Source: Neurospora tetraspora
Lineage: Eukaryota > Ascomycota > Sordariomycetes > Sordariales > Sordariaceae
NCBI RefSeq assembly: GCF_033439725.1
Contig: NW_026944388.1
Coordinates: 1,364,001 to 1,428,000, forward strand
Direction: 5' to 3'
DNA length: 64,000 nucleotides
Both the position numbers and the translations under genes were made by a program. Positions 1 through 11,807 of the stretch are shown here, one piece after another. The notes under the pieces were generated by a model. That model was not told where the DNA came from. It was given only the letters and a program-made list of their open reading frames with translations, and ran no database searches. Within the stretch, counting starts at the first letter, position 1. Each line of letters opens with the position of its first letter.

Positions 1-956
1 GCTGCTAAACAACATGGTCGACGATGGAGACCAGGTAGTATGTGTGCGCGTCATTGAGAATCCAATCCGCCCAGGGGAGAAATCCTACCAGGAGGAAGCG
101 AGGAAGCTGTTGCAAACCATTCAATCCAAGAACGAGCAGAATAGGGCTATCAGCATTATTCTCGAGTGGGCCGTTGGAAAACTGCATTCTACTTTCCAGA
201 AATTGGTACGTCTTCTTTCTGACCACTGGCCCGGTCCGTCTTTCTTTTACTGACAGACGAGCATCAATGTAGCTTCATCTCCACCAACCCTCGATGCTCG
301 TTGTCGGCACAAAGGGCAGGTCTCTTGGCGGAATCCAGGGCCTGATGAACACGCGCAACTCCTTCTCAAAATACTGCCTCCAGTACAGCCCTGTCCCCGT
401 GGTCGTTGTTCGACCAGACGACAAGCGACTTAAAAAGAAGGAGAAACGTACCCACGATCCGAACCGACAGAGCTATGCTGCCATGCTGGCGTACAACGAC
501 GGAAAACACGAAGCCGACGGTGACGCAAGCAGTCTTTACGAGATGGAAAAGAATATTTCTCCGGACGAGGAGGCACACCGAGTGGCTGCCGCGATTGGGT
601 TACCAGCAGCGTTCGATCCCACCATCAAACCGTACGAGCCTAACAAGCCTCGCTACCGACGAACATCTCCGCCCTCTGCTCCTTCTCCCACAGCAGCCGG
701 GACAACCTTCGTTTCTCCGTCACAGACGGCGCAAGCGAACGAAAGTGGCGACGAAGATACGGGCGAGGAGGAAGATGAGTACGAGATTGAGGCGGTTTCG
801 GGCGGCCAACTTCTAGCTGCAGATGAACGGAAGAAATTGGCACTTGAGAGAGAACAAAAGAAGCGACTCCACGCTATGGAAGTAGGAGAAGCCGCTGCCC
901 TGCTCAAGTCAGGGCAGTCAGGGAAATCAAGGGATTCGGACGACGAGGATGAATGA
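1..956 (+). CDS. Universal stress protein (UspA) family protein, 5'-truncated by the window edge
   Basis: The reading frame is open from base 2, so the start lies outside the window. The first exon ends at 205. A 67-nt intron (206-272) has a GTACGT donor, a CTGAC branch point near 250 and a TAG acceptor, and joins in phase 0 to 273-956. The visible N-terminal part (VDDGDQVVCVRVIE) and the stretch LVVGTKGRSLGGIQG match the UspA fold: first core strand, then the nucleotide-binding G-x-x-G loop before the last strand (VPVVVVRP). UspA domains bind ATP or act as stress-linked switches; the substrate here is unknown. After the domain comes an acidic, Ser/Glu-rich tail of about 150 residues ending in DSDDEDE, probably disordered and charged. 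The family call is firm; the specific role is inferred only from the family. Confidence 0.85.
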
Positions 957-2156
957 GGAGGACGATACCCAGGGGCGAACAGGCGACAAGACCAAACAAT
1001 GAGGACGGGTCTTTCGAACTGTGAAGGAAGCGACGGAGGATAACTGAGACACGAACAAGGGGAATCTTCCCAGATGATACCAGCCTAGTTTGCAGCGCTG
1101 CTGGATTTCGACCACGGTATTATTTCGGCGCCTGTCAGGCATTCAGCATAAATCAGCCAGTATCGTTATCATAGGCACTCGAGGTGCTCAGATGGCCCCT
1201 TTCACGGAGGTTTACAACAACAGTGAGCATGTGAAAAGGTCCTCTTTTCTATACCGGACCGTTAAGAGTCAGAGATATGTCCTTAGACTGCATGGAGCCG
1301 GAGTATAAGGAAAACGATAATGTCGAACTCTCGACCTGCTATTATTTTGGACCTGGAACAAGGTGTCTTTGGAATCGCAGTAGTTGTAATGGGCAGAGGC
1401 CACAGAGCTTTTGCCGAGTAATCATCAGCTTAGCCAAAATAAATCTCCACACAATATTCACCACTTGTTCCCTTCCGTGTAAAGAAACCTCTTACTCTTT
1501 GACCGTGATGATCTCCAACATGAAACTTGGATCCAATGTTAAGGAAAATGAGATCTGATCTTGATGTGGGGGCGGGCGCACCGCTCGTGGAGAGACTCCA
1601 ATTGCCGTTCAACGGTGGGGGTGTGGGGAAAGATACAAGCTGTAAGCGGTGCCGTTTGCGGGCGTGCAAAGAACCGGCAAATAGGGGGTGCACCCCGCTG
1701 TCTCATTTTGAAGCCGGGGAAAACTGGGGTGGTGCCTGGCTGCGTTTTAGCGCATGTACCTTTCTGTAGGTAATTCGTCATCTATGGATCCCTTTTCAAA
1801 CGTCACAGTAACTATCGACCAACCTCAACACAGCTGAGGCAACTGCTTATCCTAAACCAACCCGACGAGTAGCGAGACTCGAGGGACAAAACACCTATTC
1901 AACTCCGGCTTGGACCTCGACGACTAAATTGCAAAACAAGCTGAAACACACAAACACACGATGCCGACCGAGCCTGGCATCGACCTCTGGATCCGCTTTG
2001 CGACTACGGCTACTTACTCATAAAGGCGATCGAGAAACATCTGGCGACCGCAAGAGAGGAGGAAAATAACGAGAGGAAGTTTGCGACAAGCTCCAGGTTA
2101 CATATCGGAGTTTAGCATCCCAACATCACCATCTATACATACCGACCGCAGTTCCA
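957..2156. other. Intergenic region between the USP gene and the GPR89-like gene
   Basis: Ordinary GC content. It should hold the 3' UTR of the upstream gene and the promoter and 5' leader of the downstream gene. Only short, unconvincing reading frames are seen on either strand, and no RNA gene or repeat was recognised. Confidence 0.6.
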
Positions 2157-4016
2157 ATGTCCTGCGGCGTCGACTCCTGCGGAGCGCCCATTCCGGCCTC
2201 GCCCATCAGCACCCTATTCTCCCTTTCGCCATTCATCGCTACCTTTGCCATTGTCAGCTCGGTAGTAGCCGGCAAGGTATTCCCGAAGCTCTCCCGCGTA
2301 CAAGACGACCGTGATGATGGCGAAGGCCACTACCTGCCCCCGTCAGCACCTCCAAGTCTCCAACAAGCGCACGCCGAGCGCGGGGCCCGATCGATGCGCC
2401 GCCGAGTAGCCGCCATGACCTTCTCCGCTACCATAGGCCTGGCCGCCGTGCTCGGAGAGCTCATCCTGGCCGAGATCTCGGACCTCGTCAGTGCTCACGC
2501 CCGCGCTGTTGCCCTGCGGTTCACGGTGCCGACACTCCTCTTCATGCTCGTGGTCCTCATACCGTTCCTTGAGCTACAGTCTGTCGTTTCTAGCCTGGCA
2601 ACCTTCCAGCGCACAGCAAAGGGGCGTGTACCACGTATCGCCTGGACCCTACAACTCCTCGGCTTCAGCGCCTGGCTCTTCCTCTTCTGGTCTCTAGGCA
2701 AGGCGGTGCCCCGTCCCGACGGGACCGAGTACCTGTGGGGGATAGCCAGCAGCGACGGGGCCGGGTTCGACAGCACCGCGCTGACCATCGGACGGGCCGA
2801 GGCCAAAGCCGAGTCGGTAGGCGACGTTCTCGTAGGCGGTAGGCTCGCCCGCGCGTGCCTGGAGCGCATCGGCGTGATCGGCATCCTGCTCATGGCTTTG
2901 CTCTCCGGCTTCGCCAGCGTCTCGAGCCCATGGCACACCTTCGCCGACAACCGGGCCTTCCGCAAGCGGCCCATCACCGACACAGACATTACGCGAAAAC
3001 AAGCTGGGCTCGATGCCACGAGCGAGATGCTAGCCACCAAGCGACATCGTCTGCGCTCTCTCCAGGACAAACTAGCCCGGCGGGCCGAAGCTTCCAGCCA
3101 CAACACTATGGGCAACGGCAACAGCAACAGCACTCTAGTCGGCAAAATGATCGGCTCCCTCAAGGGCATAGCCACCGGCTCCTCAGCAGAAGCAGCCGAG
3201 ATCAAGTCCCTTCAAATGGAAATCTCCGGGCTCGAAACAATGGAATCCAACCTCTCCTCCTCGCTCTCCATTTTACGGTCTCGCCAAGCCGCCCACGCCC
3301 GCGACGGCACCCCTCTCGGCCGTCTTTTATCGCTACCCTCCTACATCTTCAGCCTCTACTGCATCTACCGCGTGCTAGCCACCACTCTCACCACTCTCCG
3401 CCGAAACCACTACTCCTTCCTCTCCCTCCTCTTCTTTTCCTCCTCCACCACTCCCTCAGGCTCTTTTACAGGCTCTACGGGAGGAGGAAGCACATTCTCC
3501 TCCACCGACCCCATAAACCGCTTCCTCTCCCTCCTCGCCAAGCACTGGGACCCCAAACTCGACCAGGTCGCCTGGGCGCGCCAAATCTCCTTTTTGCTCT
3601 CCGGAGTCATCCTGTTAGGATCCGCCAACTCGGTCATCGTCACCTTCCGCATCTTCGCCAAGTGGATGCCAGGTCTACTGTACCAAGCGCAGGCCAACCT
3701 GGCCCTGTTGACGGCCCAGATCGCGGCCACGTACGTGATCAGCTCGGCGCTGTTGTTGCGGAGTAATTTGCCGCGGGAGGTGGGGAGGAGTGTGGGGGAT
3801 GCGCTGGAGAGCGCGTTGGAGCCGGGGTTTGTTGATCGCTGGTTTGAAAGTTGGTTTCTTTTTGCCAGCGCATTGACGGCGTTGGGGATTTGGGTGGGGA
3901 GCAAGATGGGTGCTGGGACGTATAATTCTCCAGGGGGAGGAGGGGGTTGGTCGGGGTTAGATGAGTGGGAGGAGTTTGGAGGGGAGGAGATGGGTGTTGG
4001 GGCTAAGAGGTCGTGA
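2157..4016 (+). CDS. Golgi pH regulator / GPR89 (GTG)-like multi-pass membrane protein
   Basis: Single-exon frame of 619 residues. Hydrophobic segments lie at about residues 18-40, 88-108, 122-140, 160-180, 238-256, 385-405, 465-490, 505-530 and 575-592. The motif LLSGFASVSSPW near residue 248 matches the conserved core of the GPHR N-terminal domain. The region from about residue 385 (RLLSLPSYIFSLYCIYR, then VAWARQISFLLSGVILLGS) matches the C-terminal ABA_GPCR/GPHR domain. A helical charged segment with coiled-coil character (about 290-370) sits between the two, as in the family. Animal GPHR is an anion channel that acidifies the Golgi, and plant GTG proteins were proposed as ABA-binding receptors; in fungi the role is not settled. 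The C-terminal tail is Gly/Glu-rich. Its 3' end converges with the next gene on the minus strand. Family certain, function inferred. Confidence 0.9.
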   Translation: MSCGVDSCGAPIPASPISTLFSLSPFIATFAIVSSVVAGKVFPKLSRVQDDRDDGEGHYLPPSAPPSLQQAHAERGARSMRRRVAAMTFSATIGLAAVLGELILAEISDLVSAHARAVALRFTVPTLLFMLVVLIPFLELQSVVSSLATFQRTAKGRVPRIAWTLQLLGFSAWLFLFWSLGKAVPRPDGTEYLWGIASSDGAGFDSTALTIGRAEAKAESVGDVLVGGRLARACLERIGVIGILLMALLSGFASVSSPWHTFADNRAFRKRPITDTDITRKQAGLDATSEMLATKRHRLRSLQDKLARRAEASSHNTMGNGNSNSTLVGKMIGSLKGIATGSSAEAAEIKSLQMEISGLETMESNLSSSLSILRSRQAAHARDGTPLGRLLSLPSYIFSLYCIYRVLATTLTTLRRNHYSFLSLLFFSSSTTPSGSFTGSTGGGSTFSSTDPINRFLSLLAKHWDPKLDQVAWARQISFLLSGVILLGSANSVIVTFRIFAKWMPGLLYQAQANLALLTAQIAATYVISSALLLRSNLPREVGRSVGDALESALEPGFVDRWFESWFLFASALTALGIWVGSKMGAGTYNSPGGGGGWSGLDEWEEFGGEEMGVGAKRS

Positions 4017-4877
4017 TTATCATGTGCAGTGATGAAGTGTAATGGGTATATTTTCTATTGTTGTATGGGAGATAATGGTGTAAAAGGTACTCCGGGTCAT
4101 TGGGGGGCGTTGGAGGAGTATTTTGACTGTATTCGTTTATTTGGTGTTGAAAGGATGGTTTATATACACTTCTGGTTGAGCGTACAGTCCAATACTGGTT
4201 TGTTTGTTAGCTCGAGACCTCTGGTCAACTTTCCTAGGCGTTTATATATCTATTTGATCCGTTTCGTTCCATAACCAAAGTGTAATTTTACCTTGCATAT
4301 ACTATTTTGGAAATTTGATGTGCTATATTGAATTTTATTAATGCCTTTCCGATCCGTACCTAGCTATTCATTTAATCTTTGTGGGGTTTGGGACAATTCT
4401 GGATAGATCTCGTCCAGTATACCAGGAGTACCAAGCTAACAAACAAACCAGCATTATATTGTATACCATGTATCGCTTGACTACGCTACCAAGTCGTAGT
4501 CCACAAGACAAGCACATCAACCTCACAAAAGCTACCGTTGATTTTCTTCCTTTGTTTCAAGTACTTACCTAATGTTGAGCGATCGTGCTATACTCTACCG
4601 CAAAATCTCCATTGTGTGTAAAAGGCGGCATATGCTACTTTTCGATACCTTCCTCCAACGAATACATTCTTCTTCCTTCAAAGGATAGAGTAGAAAGACC
4701 ATCTTCTTGTTCTCGCCATGCTTCACTTGGTACATTCCGCTTACATCGCATAACCGTAAAGACTACACAACGTGGTCAACATTACACATTATCATCATTG
4801 CAGATAACACCTAATGCTTCACATCCTCAACTGAAATCCCAACCGATACCATCATTCCCATAACTCGCGGCCCTTAT
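4017..4877. other. Convergent 3' intergenic region
   Basis: Lies between two convergent genes and should carry both 3' UTRs and poly(A) sites. It is locally AT-rich around 4260-4350. No gene or repeat was recognised. Confidence 0.55.
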
Positions 4878-5687
4878 CTACAACAATAGATACAACGCCC
4901 CAAGGAACAGAGTGTTAAAGGCAGCTCTAAATCCCGACATGGAGAGCCTCTGCTGACCACTTATAACACCAAAAGGAAGGTCAAAAGGGCTCCCGCCGCC
5001 GCCCCTAATAGGAGGATTTCCGACAATGGTCTGGACCGAGCTTGTGATTGAAGATGTGCTGATCACGGCATCACTTGTTGTCCCTAGGGGTGATTCTGAG
5101 GTTGCTGAGACTGGTGTGGTCGTAGACACAGACTCCAACTCTGAGGTCACGGTCGGTTCGGGGGCATTGGGCGCTTTTCCACCCGCCGAGGGCGCAGGAC
5201 CTTCAGACGTTGTTGACTCGACAGGCTTCTCGGTTGTCGATGTTCTCATGGTATGTGTTGGATAAGCCTTAGGTGTAGTTGTCATCTCTGGCTGAACCGA
5301 GGACAGTGTCAATGTTGTACCCTCGGATGTGAAAGAAGTGGGTATGGTCTGAGGCTCGTCCGGGCACAAGAAGTCGAGGAGCTGGTCTCCCAATGCCATT
5401 GCGAGAAGCGAGTTTGCCGGGGCGGTGTCGTCAGGGCAAGAGAGTTGGAGGAGATCCTCAATGCGGAGGACGCCCTGCGCACAACTCCTTGAGCACTTGT
5501 TTCCGTTGAAGTCATCCGAGTCGCAGCCTTGAAGTGGTCTTCTGTAGGTGAGCAGGCAGTTGCGAGAGATTGACAGGGAGGTGATGGGTTGGATGTCGTC
5601 GAGTGTTATAGCGGCAGAGGCCGTTATTAAGACCATGATGAACAGGGCAAGCCACTGCAGAGGCTTAGCAGCTCGTGGAGTTGCCAT
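4878..5687 (-). CDS. Small secreted, Cys- and Ser/Thr-rich protein, probably GPI-anchored
   Basis: About 269 residues from the ATG at 5687. The frame is open upstream to 5816, but the 5687 Met is preferred because it directly precedes a good signal peptide (basic PRAAK, then the hydrophobic run LQWLALFIMVLITASA). A compact N-terminal domain follows with six cysteines from about residue 44 to 112. Then comes a long Ser/Thr/Pro-rich linker (about 115-230, many TT and STS runs) typical of O-glycosylated wall proteins. The C-terminus is a short hydrophobic tail (NTLFLGALYLLL) after a small-residue region, consistent with GPI attachment. I do not recognise a named family. Likely a cell-surface or wall protein; the GPI call is an inference from the tail. 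Confidence 0.7.
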   Translation of the reverse strand: MATPRAAKPLQWLALFIMVLITASAAITLDDIQPITSLSISRNCLLTYRRPLQGCDSDDFNGNKCSRSCAQGVLRIEDLLQLSCPDDTAPANSLLAMALGDQLLDFLCPDEPQTIPTSFTSEGTTLTLSSVQPEMTTTPKAYPTHTMRTSTTEKPVESTTSEGPAPSAGGKAPNAPEPTVTSELESVSTTTPVSATSESPLGTTSDAVISTSSITSSVQTIVGNPPIRGGGGSPFDLPFGVISGQQRLSMSGFRAAFNTLFLGALYLLL

Positions 5688-7328
5688 TGGTGACTGTGTT
5701 GCGTGGTGAGAGTTTCGAGCTGGTTGTTGTGTGACTGATCGTGGGAATGAACTGGTAGTGGGTAACGGCAAATGGATCGAGTTCAAGCTTCGCGTCCAGG
5801 CAATTGCGATTGCCAATTCGTCAGGGTTTTTTTTTCCTCAACTGGAGATTAGACTATAGGGCGACGAAGACTCGGTTGTGGCAGAATTTGAGGGCTGGGT
5901 GATGCAGAAGTCGAATGGGGTGCGAGTGATGCGATCAGTTCCTGGTGACATTTTGCCAATGGTTAGTATTCTCGGGTAATTGCTCCCGGTATCCAACCAT
6001 AGCTGCACGGGAAAGCCTATGGGAGGAATACTCACCTGTCTACACGTCCTTTCTTTCCGTTCCTGACTCCCCTCAGTCAATATCCCGAGGAGGGAGATAA
6101 TTCGTCACCGAGTGGTATGTCGCCGCAGGATCCGAGATTCGACAAGAATAGGGCAGCGGAAGAATTGGTAACCGGTGGCCTTTCGCCGTACAAAGTGTGT
6201 TTGTAAAGGAAATCCGAGTGGGAACCAGCCTGTCGGCTCAACTGATGTGACTGTGAGGCTAGTGCGGCGAGGTCATACGCAAGATAGGGATCAAAACCTT
6301 CGAGAGAACGGGCAGGTGATGATAAGGTTGGAAAGGCGAATGAGTGGAACAAACTGACGAAGATTCACTGAACGTCTGGCGAATCGTATGACGGCATGCG
6401 TTGTTTCAAGGGGACCGCATAATCAGAAGGAGATGGGAAGTAGCGGAGGAGGGAAGGAGGGAAAAGGAAAAGAGGTGAAAGCGCAAACGGAAAGTGCAAG
6501 CAGAAGAGATGGAAGGAGCTTCAATCTCAACTCGGCTCGACTCGGTATTTGTGTCATAACTTGATACTAACAGTCCAACTAAAAGCAAAAAAATCAGAAA
6601 GAGCATTGGGAACTCGGCTGGAGTGCACTCACGAGGACCTCTTGAGCTGTGAGCATAGGTTACCATTAGCCATTGGAATCTTCAACTACCTAGGTTGGGG
6701 ATATATCACTTGGACTAGTAGATACAAAGCACCAAGGCTTGGTCATGCAGACTTGTGAATTTCACGAAGAATCCTGCTTCATGATCCACCGCCAGAGTTT
6801 ACTTTTCAACTCCATCACGCATAACAAGCGCTTCATCCATCCAACAACATCTCAAACCATCACCGAAAGAAGAAGAAGGAGGAAGAGAAGGTGTACAGAA
6901 CAAAGGAAATTCGCGTCAGTTTTGACATTCGATGGTAATAATGATACTGAGAAAGGTATATAAGGAATCGCAGATCCTCTGAACTCCCGCCGAGGTTGAA
7001 ACTTTTTTCCGGTTGGGCACTTGTTGCAAGATGTCGCCCATTTCCTTTAATCGAACACAGATGATATCCACCTGACGTACCCATCAACCCTTCCCTGACG
7101 CCGTCTCTCAGACGCCTGGCCGAACGAGCTTGAGCAATTTCGAAATCCCACCGTTTATAAGTGGAAAGAAAATAGACAACATGACAAAGGAAAGGGAGAA
7201 AAGGGGAGCGAAAGAATCGAGCATACAGAGTCGTAAAAGCATGAGTCCCTCTCCAGTCACGCTCAAGGTAGGCAGGACGGCCTTCGCCGGGGTCTTTAAG
7301 GAACAATAACAAGAGCAGGATGAGAGGT
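5688..7328. other. Intergenic region upstream of the secreted protein and downstream of tea4/bud14
   Basis: Should contain the promoter and leader of the minus-strand secreted-protein gene and the 3' UTR of the next minus-strand gene. Purine-rich tracts occur around 6430-6490 and 6866-6890. No convincing reading frame or RNA gene was seen. Confidence 0.5.
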
Positions 7329-10300
7329 TCAAACAGCGCCCCTCAACCTCTGCTTGCGAGCCAGCCAGTCACCGAGCATATTGTCAAGTTGCTGTATGAA
7401 TGTCACATTAGAAACGGCACACTCTTGAAAAGGTCAGGTGAACATGTAAACTTACCGTCGTGATTTCCGCCAACTTGGCATTCTGCTCTTTGAACAAGGA
7501 GCCGGCAATTGGGTGATCTGGCCCAACAGGTTCAATATCCGACTTGTCATAGACCACAACAAGCATATCCCGAATCTCAGATCCCGAGTCGAAGAAGGCA
7601 CGAAGACTGGCATCATTCCAGGTGGGCGTACTAGCCGAAACTGGTGAAGGAGGAGCAATGTCCTTATCATCCGCTCCATCATCTTCATGCTCAACCAATT
7701 CCGGTGACGGCGTAAGTCGTTCTGAGGATCGATCCTCTTGGCTGGATGAGTCAGCCATCAGAGGAGGTGTCGGCGAAGTCCGGTGATCAGCTTGAACAGG
7801 TGAAACATGTACAGGAGACTCGGACAAGCGCTCAGCGTGCTGCTGATGTGACGGCGCCACACTAGAAGCCGCAGGCTGTGCGGTAGCGAAAGGGTTGCGA
7901 GAAGCTGGTGCAGACCGCTCTTGCTGCCTCTGGGGTTCTTGGGCTGTTGCTGGTAGCTCTTGTGCAGGACCCGTGTTGTCATCTTCATCAGAATCGAAAT
8001 CCATCTCTGAGCGGGGTTGAGGTTGGGTAAGCTGCTGAGCCCCGGCATCCCGAGATTGACCCACGCTCTCTTGCTTCCTGGAAGATTCTGGTGACTGTTC
8101 CCTATTCCCTCTTTGCTCTTGCGGGCTTCCTTCTGTCATATCGTTTGGTTCCGGTTCGACCAGGCGCATTGTAGAAGGAGGAGTGTTTGAGACATTGTTG
8201 ATCCTTCCAGCAGACATGTAGTTTGACGCATCCATACTGGTATCCTTGAGTATTCCAGCAATGGGCTTCGCGTTGGTGGGTTGTGACTTTTGCAACTTGC
8301 TTGGATTTCGTTGCGGGGCTGGTGCACTCTCCGGCGATGACAGAATATTCCGCTCGTCCTCCTCATGTTCCCTTTCGTGGCCGTCGGCATCCTGGGGCGA
8401 CTTTCCGTGGGTCTCATCATCTTCCTGTCCTTTCCTCTTGTCTTTTCGGGAGAAGAAGCTTCGAATTGCACTAGGCTTCTTTGAGTTCTCCTTCTCCTTC
8501 CTTTTCTTGTCATCTTTGCTGGTCGGGCTGTCTTTCTCGAGCTTATCCAAGCTTGGACGCTGCTTCGACTGGACTGAATCACTGGACGTCCTCGTGGCGG
8601 AATCGTCGCGGAGAAGATTAGGAGTAAGGGTGATCTTCTTGGTTTCAACATCGTCCTTGAAGAAGGAGTCCCGGACATTTCCGTCGCTGGACTTCTTAGG
8701 TCCTTCGCTCGGTTTCGACTCGAAGATTTCTTCGCTGTTTCGAATCCCAGATCGACCTGCGCTGTCTTCACCCGTTTTCGTTTGTAGTGGCCTGGGCTTT
8801 AGAGGTTCAACCTTTGCTGTCTCGTCCTCGGGGTCCGTGTCAGGTTCTATTTGCTGAACATTCGACTGCTGCGTTTTCTGTGCCTGTTGCTGCTGACCGA
8901 AATATTCTGCGTCTAGATCTTCTTCTTCCGTAGAGTAATCAATATCAGAGTAATCAACGTATGTAGGAGCAGCGAACTGGACGGTCTTTCGCTTCGTTCG
9001 TTTCATCGCAGACATTATGGCGTTTCGAGGCTTGTCAGCTTGATCCCCAAGCATAGTGGCGGATAGCTAGGCACTGTTAGCACATAGATTCTGGTTTGCG
9101 AAGACACTAGAGGGTTGGTCCTACGTCAATGTTTCGGTGTTTGTTCAAACGTGCCAATCTCTCTGTTGGCGTCTCGATATGTTCGGCGGGCAGGTAGCCT
9201 ACAAAACAGATCAGATTAGACTATTTCAACCGAAGCTCGTTGACCACCCAGGGAAGACATACCGATGCTGCTGTCTTTCACGACGCGCACTAGCCACCAG
9301 TAGCTGTTGCTGTCGTCGAGCAAAACCATGGTGTCGCCTTTTGTCGCGTTGGCTTGCCCTTCGACAGTAGCGACAAAGGTGTGGAGGGCGTAAACAAACT
9401 CGAAATCGATGTCCTCTGTATCTTGTAAGCACTCTCCACCCCAGCCCGATTCGAGGAAGTCTGCATCGTGAACGCGTGAAAAGTCGCCATCATCATCTGT
9501 GTCGGACTCGTATGGTACCGTCAACCTAGGACTGTCGCTTTCCGACCCTGAACCTTTCACTGACGTTCGAATTGCTGCCGCTCCTGACGTATTCTCCGTT
9601 GACGCAACGGCGCTGAATTTGCTGCCATTCAGCCTAGACGAGTATTCCGAAAGCAACCAGCGGGAGTTCTAGTCCTCTTCTCGTGGCTCGGTCGTAGGCT
9701 CTTTGTCGCTTACACGCATCTCCTCCTCTAAAAAGGCGTACGCTTCGGCTCCTGGGGTCGGACCACCCGTTAGGTCGAAGTTCCCATACTTACCCTCATG
9801 ATGATGATGGCGACGAAGGGTGCTGGGGGAGCTCTCGCCTATGGCTTGGGTCGCACGACCAGGAGATAAGTAGTCAGGACGGTTGAGGTACGGAGAAGAA
9901 GACCTCGGGTCGCTGACTGGAGACGAAGCCAACGAACTTTCGGGTGAGCCTCGTGGGAGGGTAAGACCGTCGCAACTGTGTGGCGGCAAGAGTGGAAGAG
10001 TAAAGGAGGACCCACCGTCTTCTATCGAAGGCGAGCTGGAGATCTTGTCCATTCCATCATCGTCGTCATCAATCTCGTTATCGCCGTCGAGGTCCCCATC
10101 ATCAATGTCGGAATGCCCGCCATTCTGCGCAATGGCCAAGGCATCCTGGTGCGAGCGCGAAGCCATGTTGTTTCCACCGCCGTTATAGAGTTGATTTTGT
10201 AGGTTGTCGTGAGCCTGGCCAACGCCGGTTTCGTGATCGTGTGCGTAGTGATGGAGGCCACCAGCCTCGCCTCCGGACCAAGAGACTCGGGGGCTATGAA

Positions 10301-10647
10301 TCGCTTCCTCAGCCGCCTCTGCTGCAACTTCACGAAGGGTCTCAGCCTGGTGCGGAGCCAGGGGTCCGTGGTTATATGTCGAGCTATGGTAGGCTTGAGT
10401 AGAGTGCGCGCCGCGGCCTTGGAGGTCGATCGTGTCTGGAGGGAATAGGAGAATTAGTGTCTAGAGAAGATGGATAAGGTATGTATGCAACCAAGAAGAG
10501 TGTAGGTCTGAGAAGAAACGCGAGGCCCTTGCAGCCACGAGAAGCCAGGGCCTGGCCAGTTTGCGACTAGCCCAGGGGACGGGGGTGTGTGTGAGCGAGA
10601 TGAAGAGAACGGGGCATACCGGCACGAATAATCTCGGGTCTTGTCAT
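7329..10647 (-). CDS. tea4: Tea4/Bud14-like SH3 polarity protein with a PP1-docking motif
   Basis: Six exons read on the minus strand: 10647-10620, 10435-9714, 9668-9263, 9198-9125, 9066-7456 and 7391-7329, about 967 residues. Donors are GTATGC, GTAAGC, GTATGT, GTAGGA and GTAAGT. An SH3 domain spans about residues 338-397, with ALHTF, the WW pair and GYLPAEHI (split by an intron), as in Bud14/Tea4. Shortly after, KTVQF (about 437-441) fits the RVxF type of PP1-phosphatase docking motif that Bud14 (Glc7) and Tea4 (Dis2) use. The rest is long, acidic and Ser/Pro/Gln-rich, ending in a short helix (QLDNMLGDWLARKQRLRG). Known family role: delivery to cell tips by microtubules, recruitment of PP1 and control of formin-driven growth. 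The 45-nt intron at 9713-9669 is the weakest junction; it removes an in-frame TAG. Confidence 0.85.
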
Positions 10648-11726
10648 GTTGATGCAAGCGGCTCTGTAACCGCCCCTTCAATAGTTGCACGTTGATTCTT
10701 GGCAAGCTCACAACAGTGGCTTGGGCCCGGGTGGCTCACGATATGAGACAGGGAGACTTGGGCAGTTACACCGTCAGTCTTGTTCGGTCATGAAGCAGCT
10801 AGTATCTCTAACGCTGGCCCTTGTAGCCCTATACGTCTAACGGCTGGCGAGTCTGGCGCGCGGTCCGCGTCAAGCGCCTGCAAACACACAAGGCTGTTGA
10901 ATGATATACACGGGATGTTGTCACGGCTAGGACCTGGTTCCTCAAGTAGTCTACAAAGAATCGATGTGTAGGTTCTGCGCAATGGCTTGATGTCGAACGG
11001 ATGGGAGCAGATGCTTCAAGCTTGGATTGATGATGTCGCAGCTTGTATCAAGACCGATGCGACGGATCGTTTCCTAAAAGGAGAGCCAGCGAGTGGATGG
11101 AATAGAGTGTCGAGAAATGAAGGACAAGGGTGACTGCTGAAACAAGTAAGATGACGGATACCTCTAGGCGACAGCCTCGAGCCTGACCGAGAAGCGAAAA
11201 TGCGGAAAAGCGAACAACAATGGGTGTCGCACAGGTGGTCGGGTCGGTAAAAAGAGGGTCCTGGTCCTGGTGGAATGAAAGGAGGCGGGGATGAAAGAAG
11301 TATTGAATGATGGATGTGAAGTTGTTGTTGGATTGACAATTTCCAAGTTGCCCGTTGTTGTTGGAAAACTAGGACAAAATCGGATGCTCCTCTATCGATG
11401 TAAGGTACCCTGCTGTGCGGAGAGGATAACGAGATAAAAAGTGTCGATGGGTCGGGGATCTAACCTGACCGGGATAGTTGGGGTTGAGGAGTAAAATTAG
11501 CCAGGCTTTGGATGCAAAAACCGGTTGCGGCGTACGATGAAGATTTAGGCACCTCATGAGGAGGTGGCGATATATGACATCTATTATGGCTCCTGCTATA
11601 TCGCTCTTTACTTCTAAAGGCAGAAGTTGATGATAATTGGGAAAGTACAAGGCTGTGTACCAGCGTGAGAATCAAAATAACTCCCGTTGCTGGGGCCACG
11701 CCGCGCCGGGGCAGGCACAGAGGGGG
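10648..11726. other. Upstream region of tea4/bud14, up to the first transposon
   Basis: Likely promoter and 5' leader of the minus-strand tea4/bud14 gene. Sequence composition is ordinary. Small open frames exist but show no recognisable domain. It ends at the transposon target site. Confidence 0.5.
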
Positions 11727-11735
11727 GCCCGACAC
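11727..11735. repeat. Left 9-bp target-site duplication (GCCCGACAC)
   Basis: The same nine bases occur directly outside the right TIR at 16058-16066, with the two TIRs flush against them. A 9-bp duplication is typical of Mutator-like elements. Confidence 0.85.
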
Positions 11736-11807
11736 CGCAAAGGCTAGCTGGCTAGACTCAAAATGCTCCCTGGCTAGACTAAGCCCACTTTTATCGCTAA
11801 GTAAGCC
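11736..11807 (+). repeat. Left TIR of the MULE
   Basis: 72 bp, inverted copy of 15986-16057 with three mismatches, all transitions. It contains an internal direct repeat, CTGGCTAGACT, present twice. Unlike the interior it is barely changed by RIP. Confidence 0.85.
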
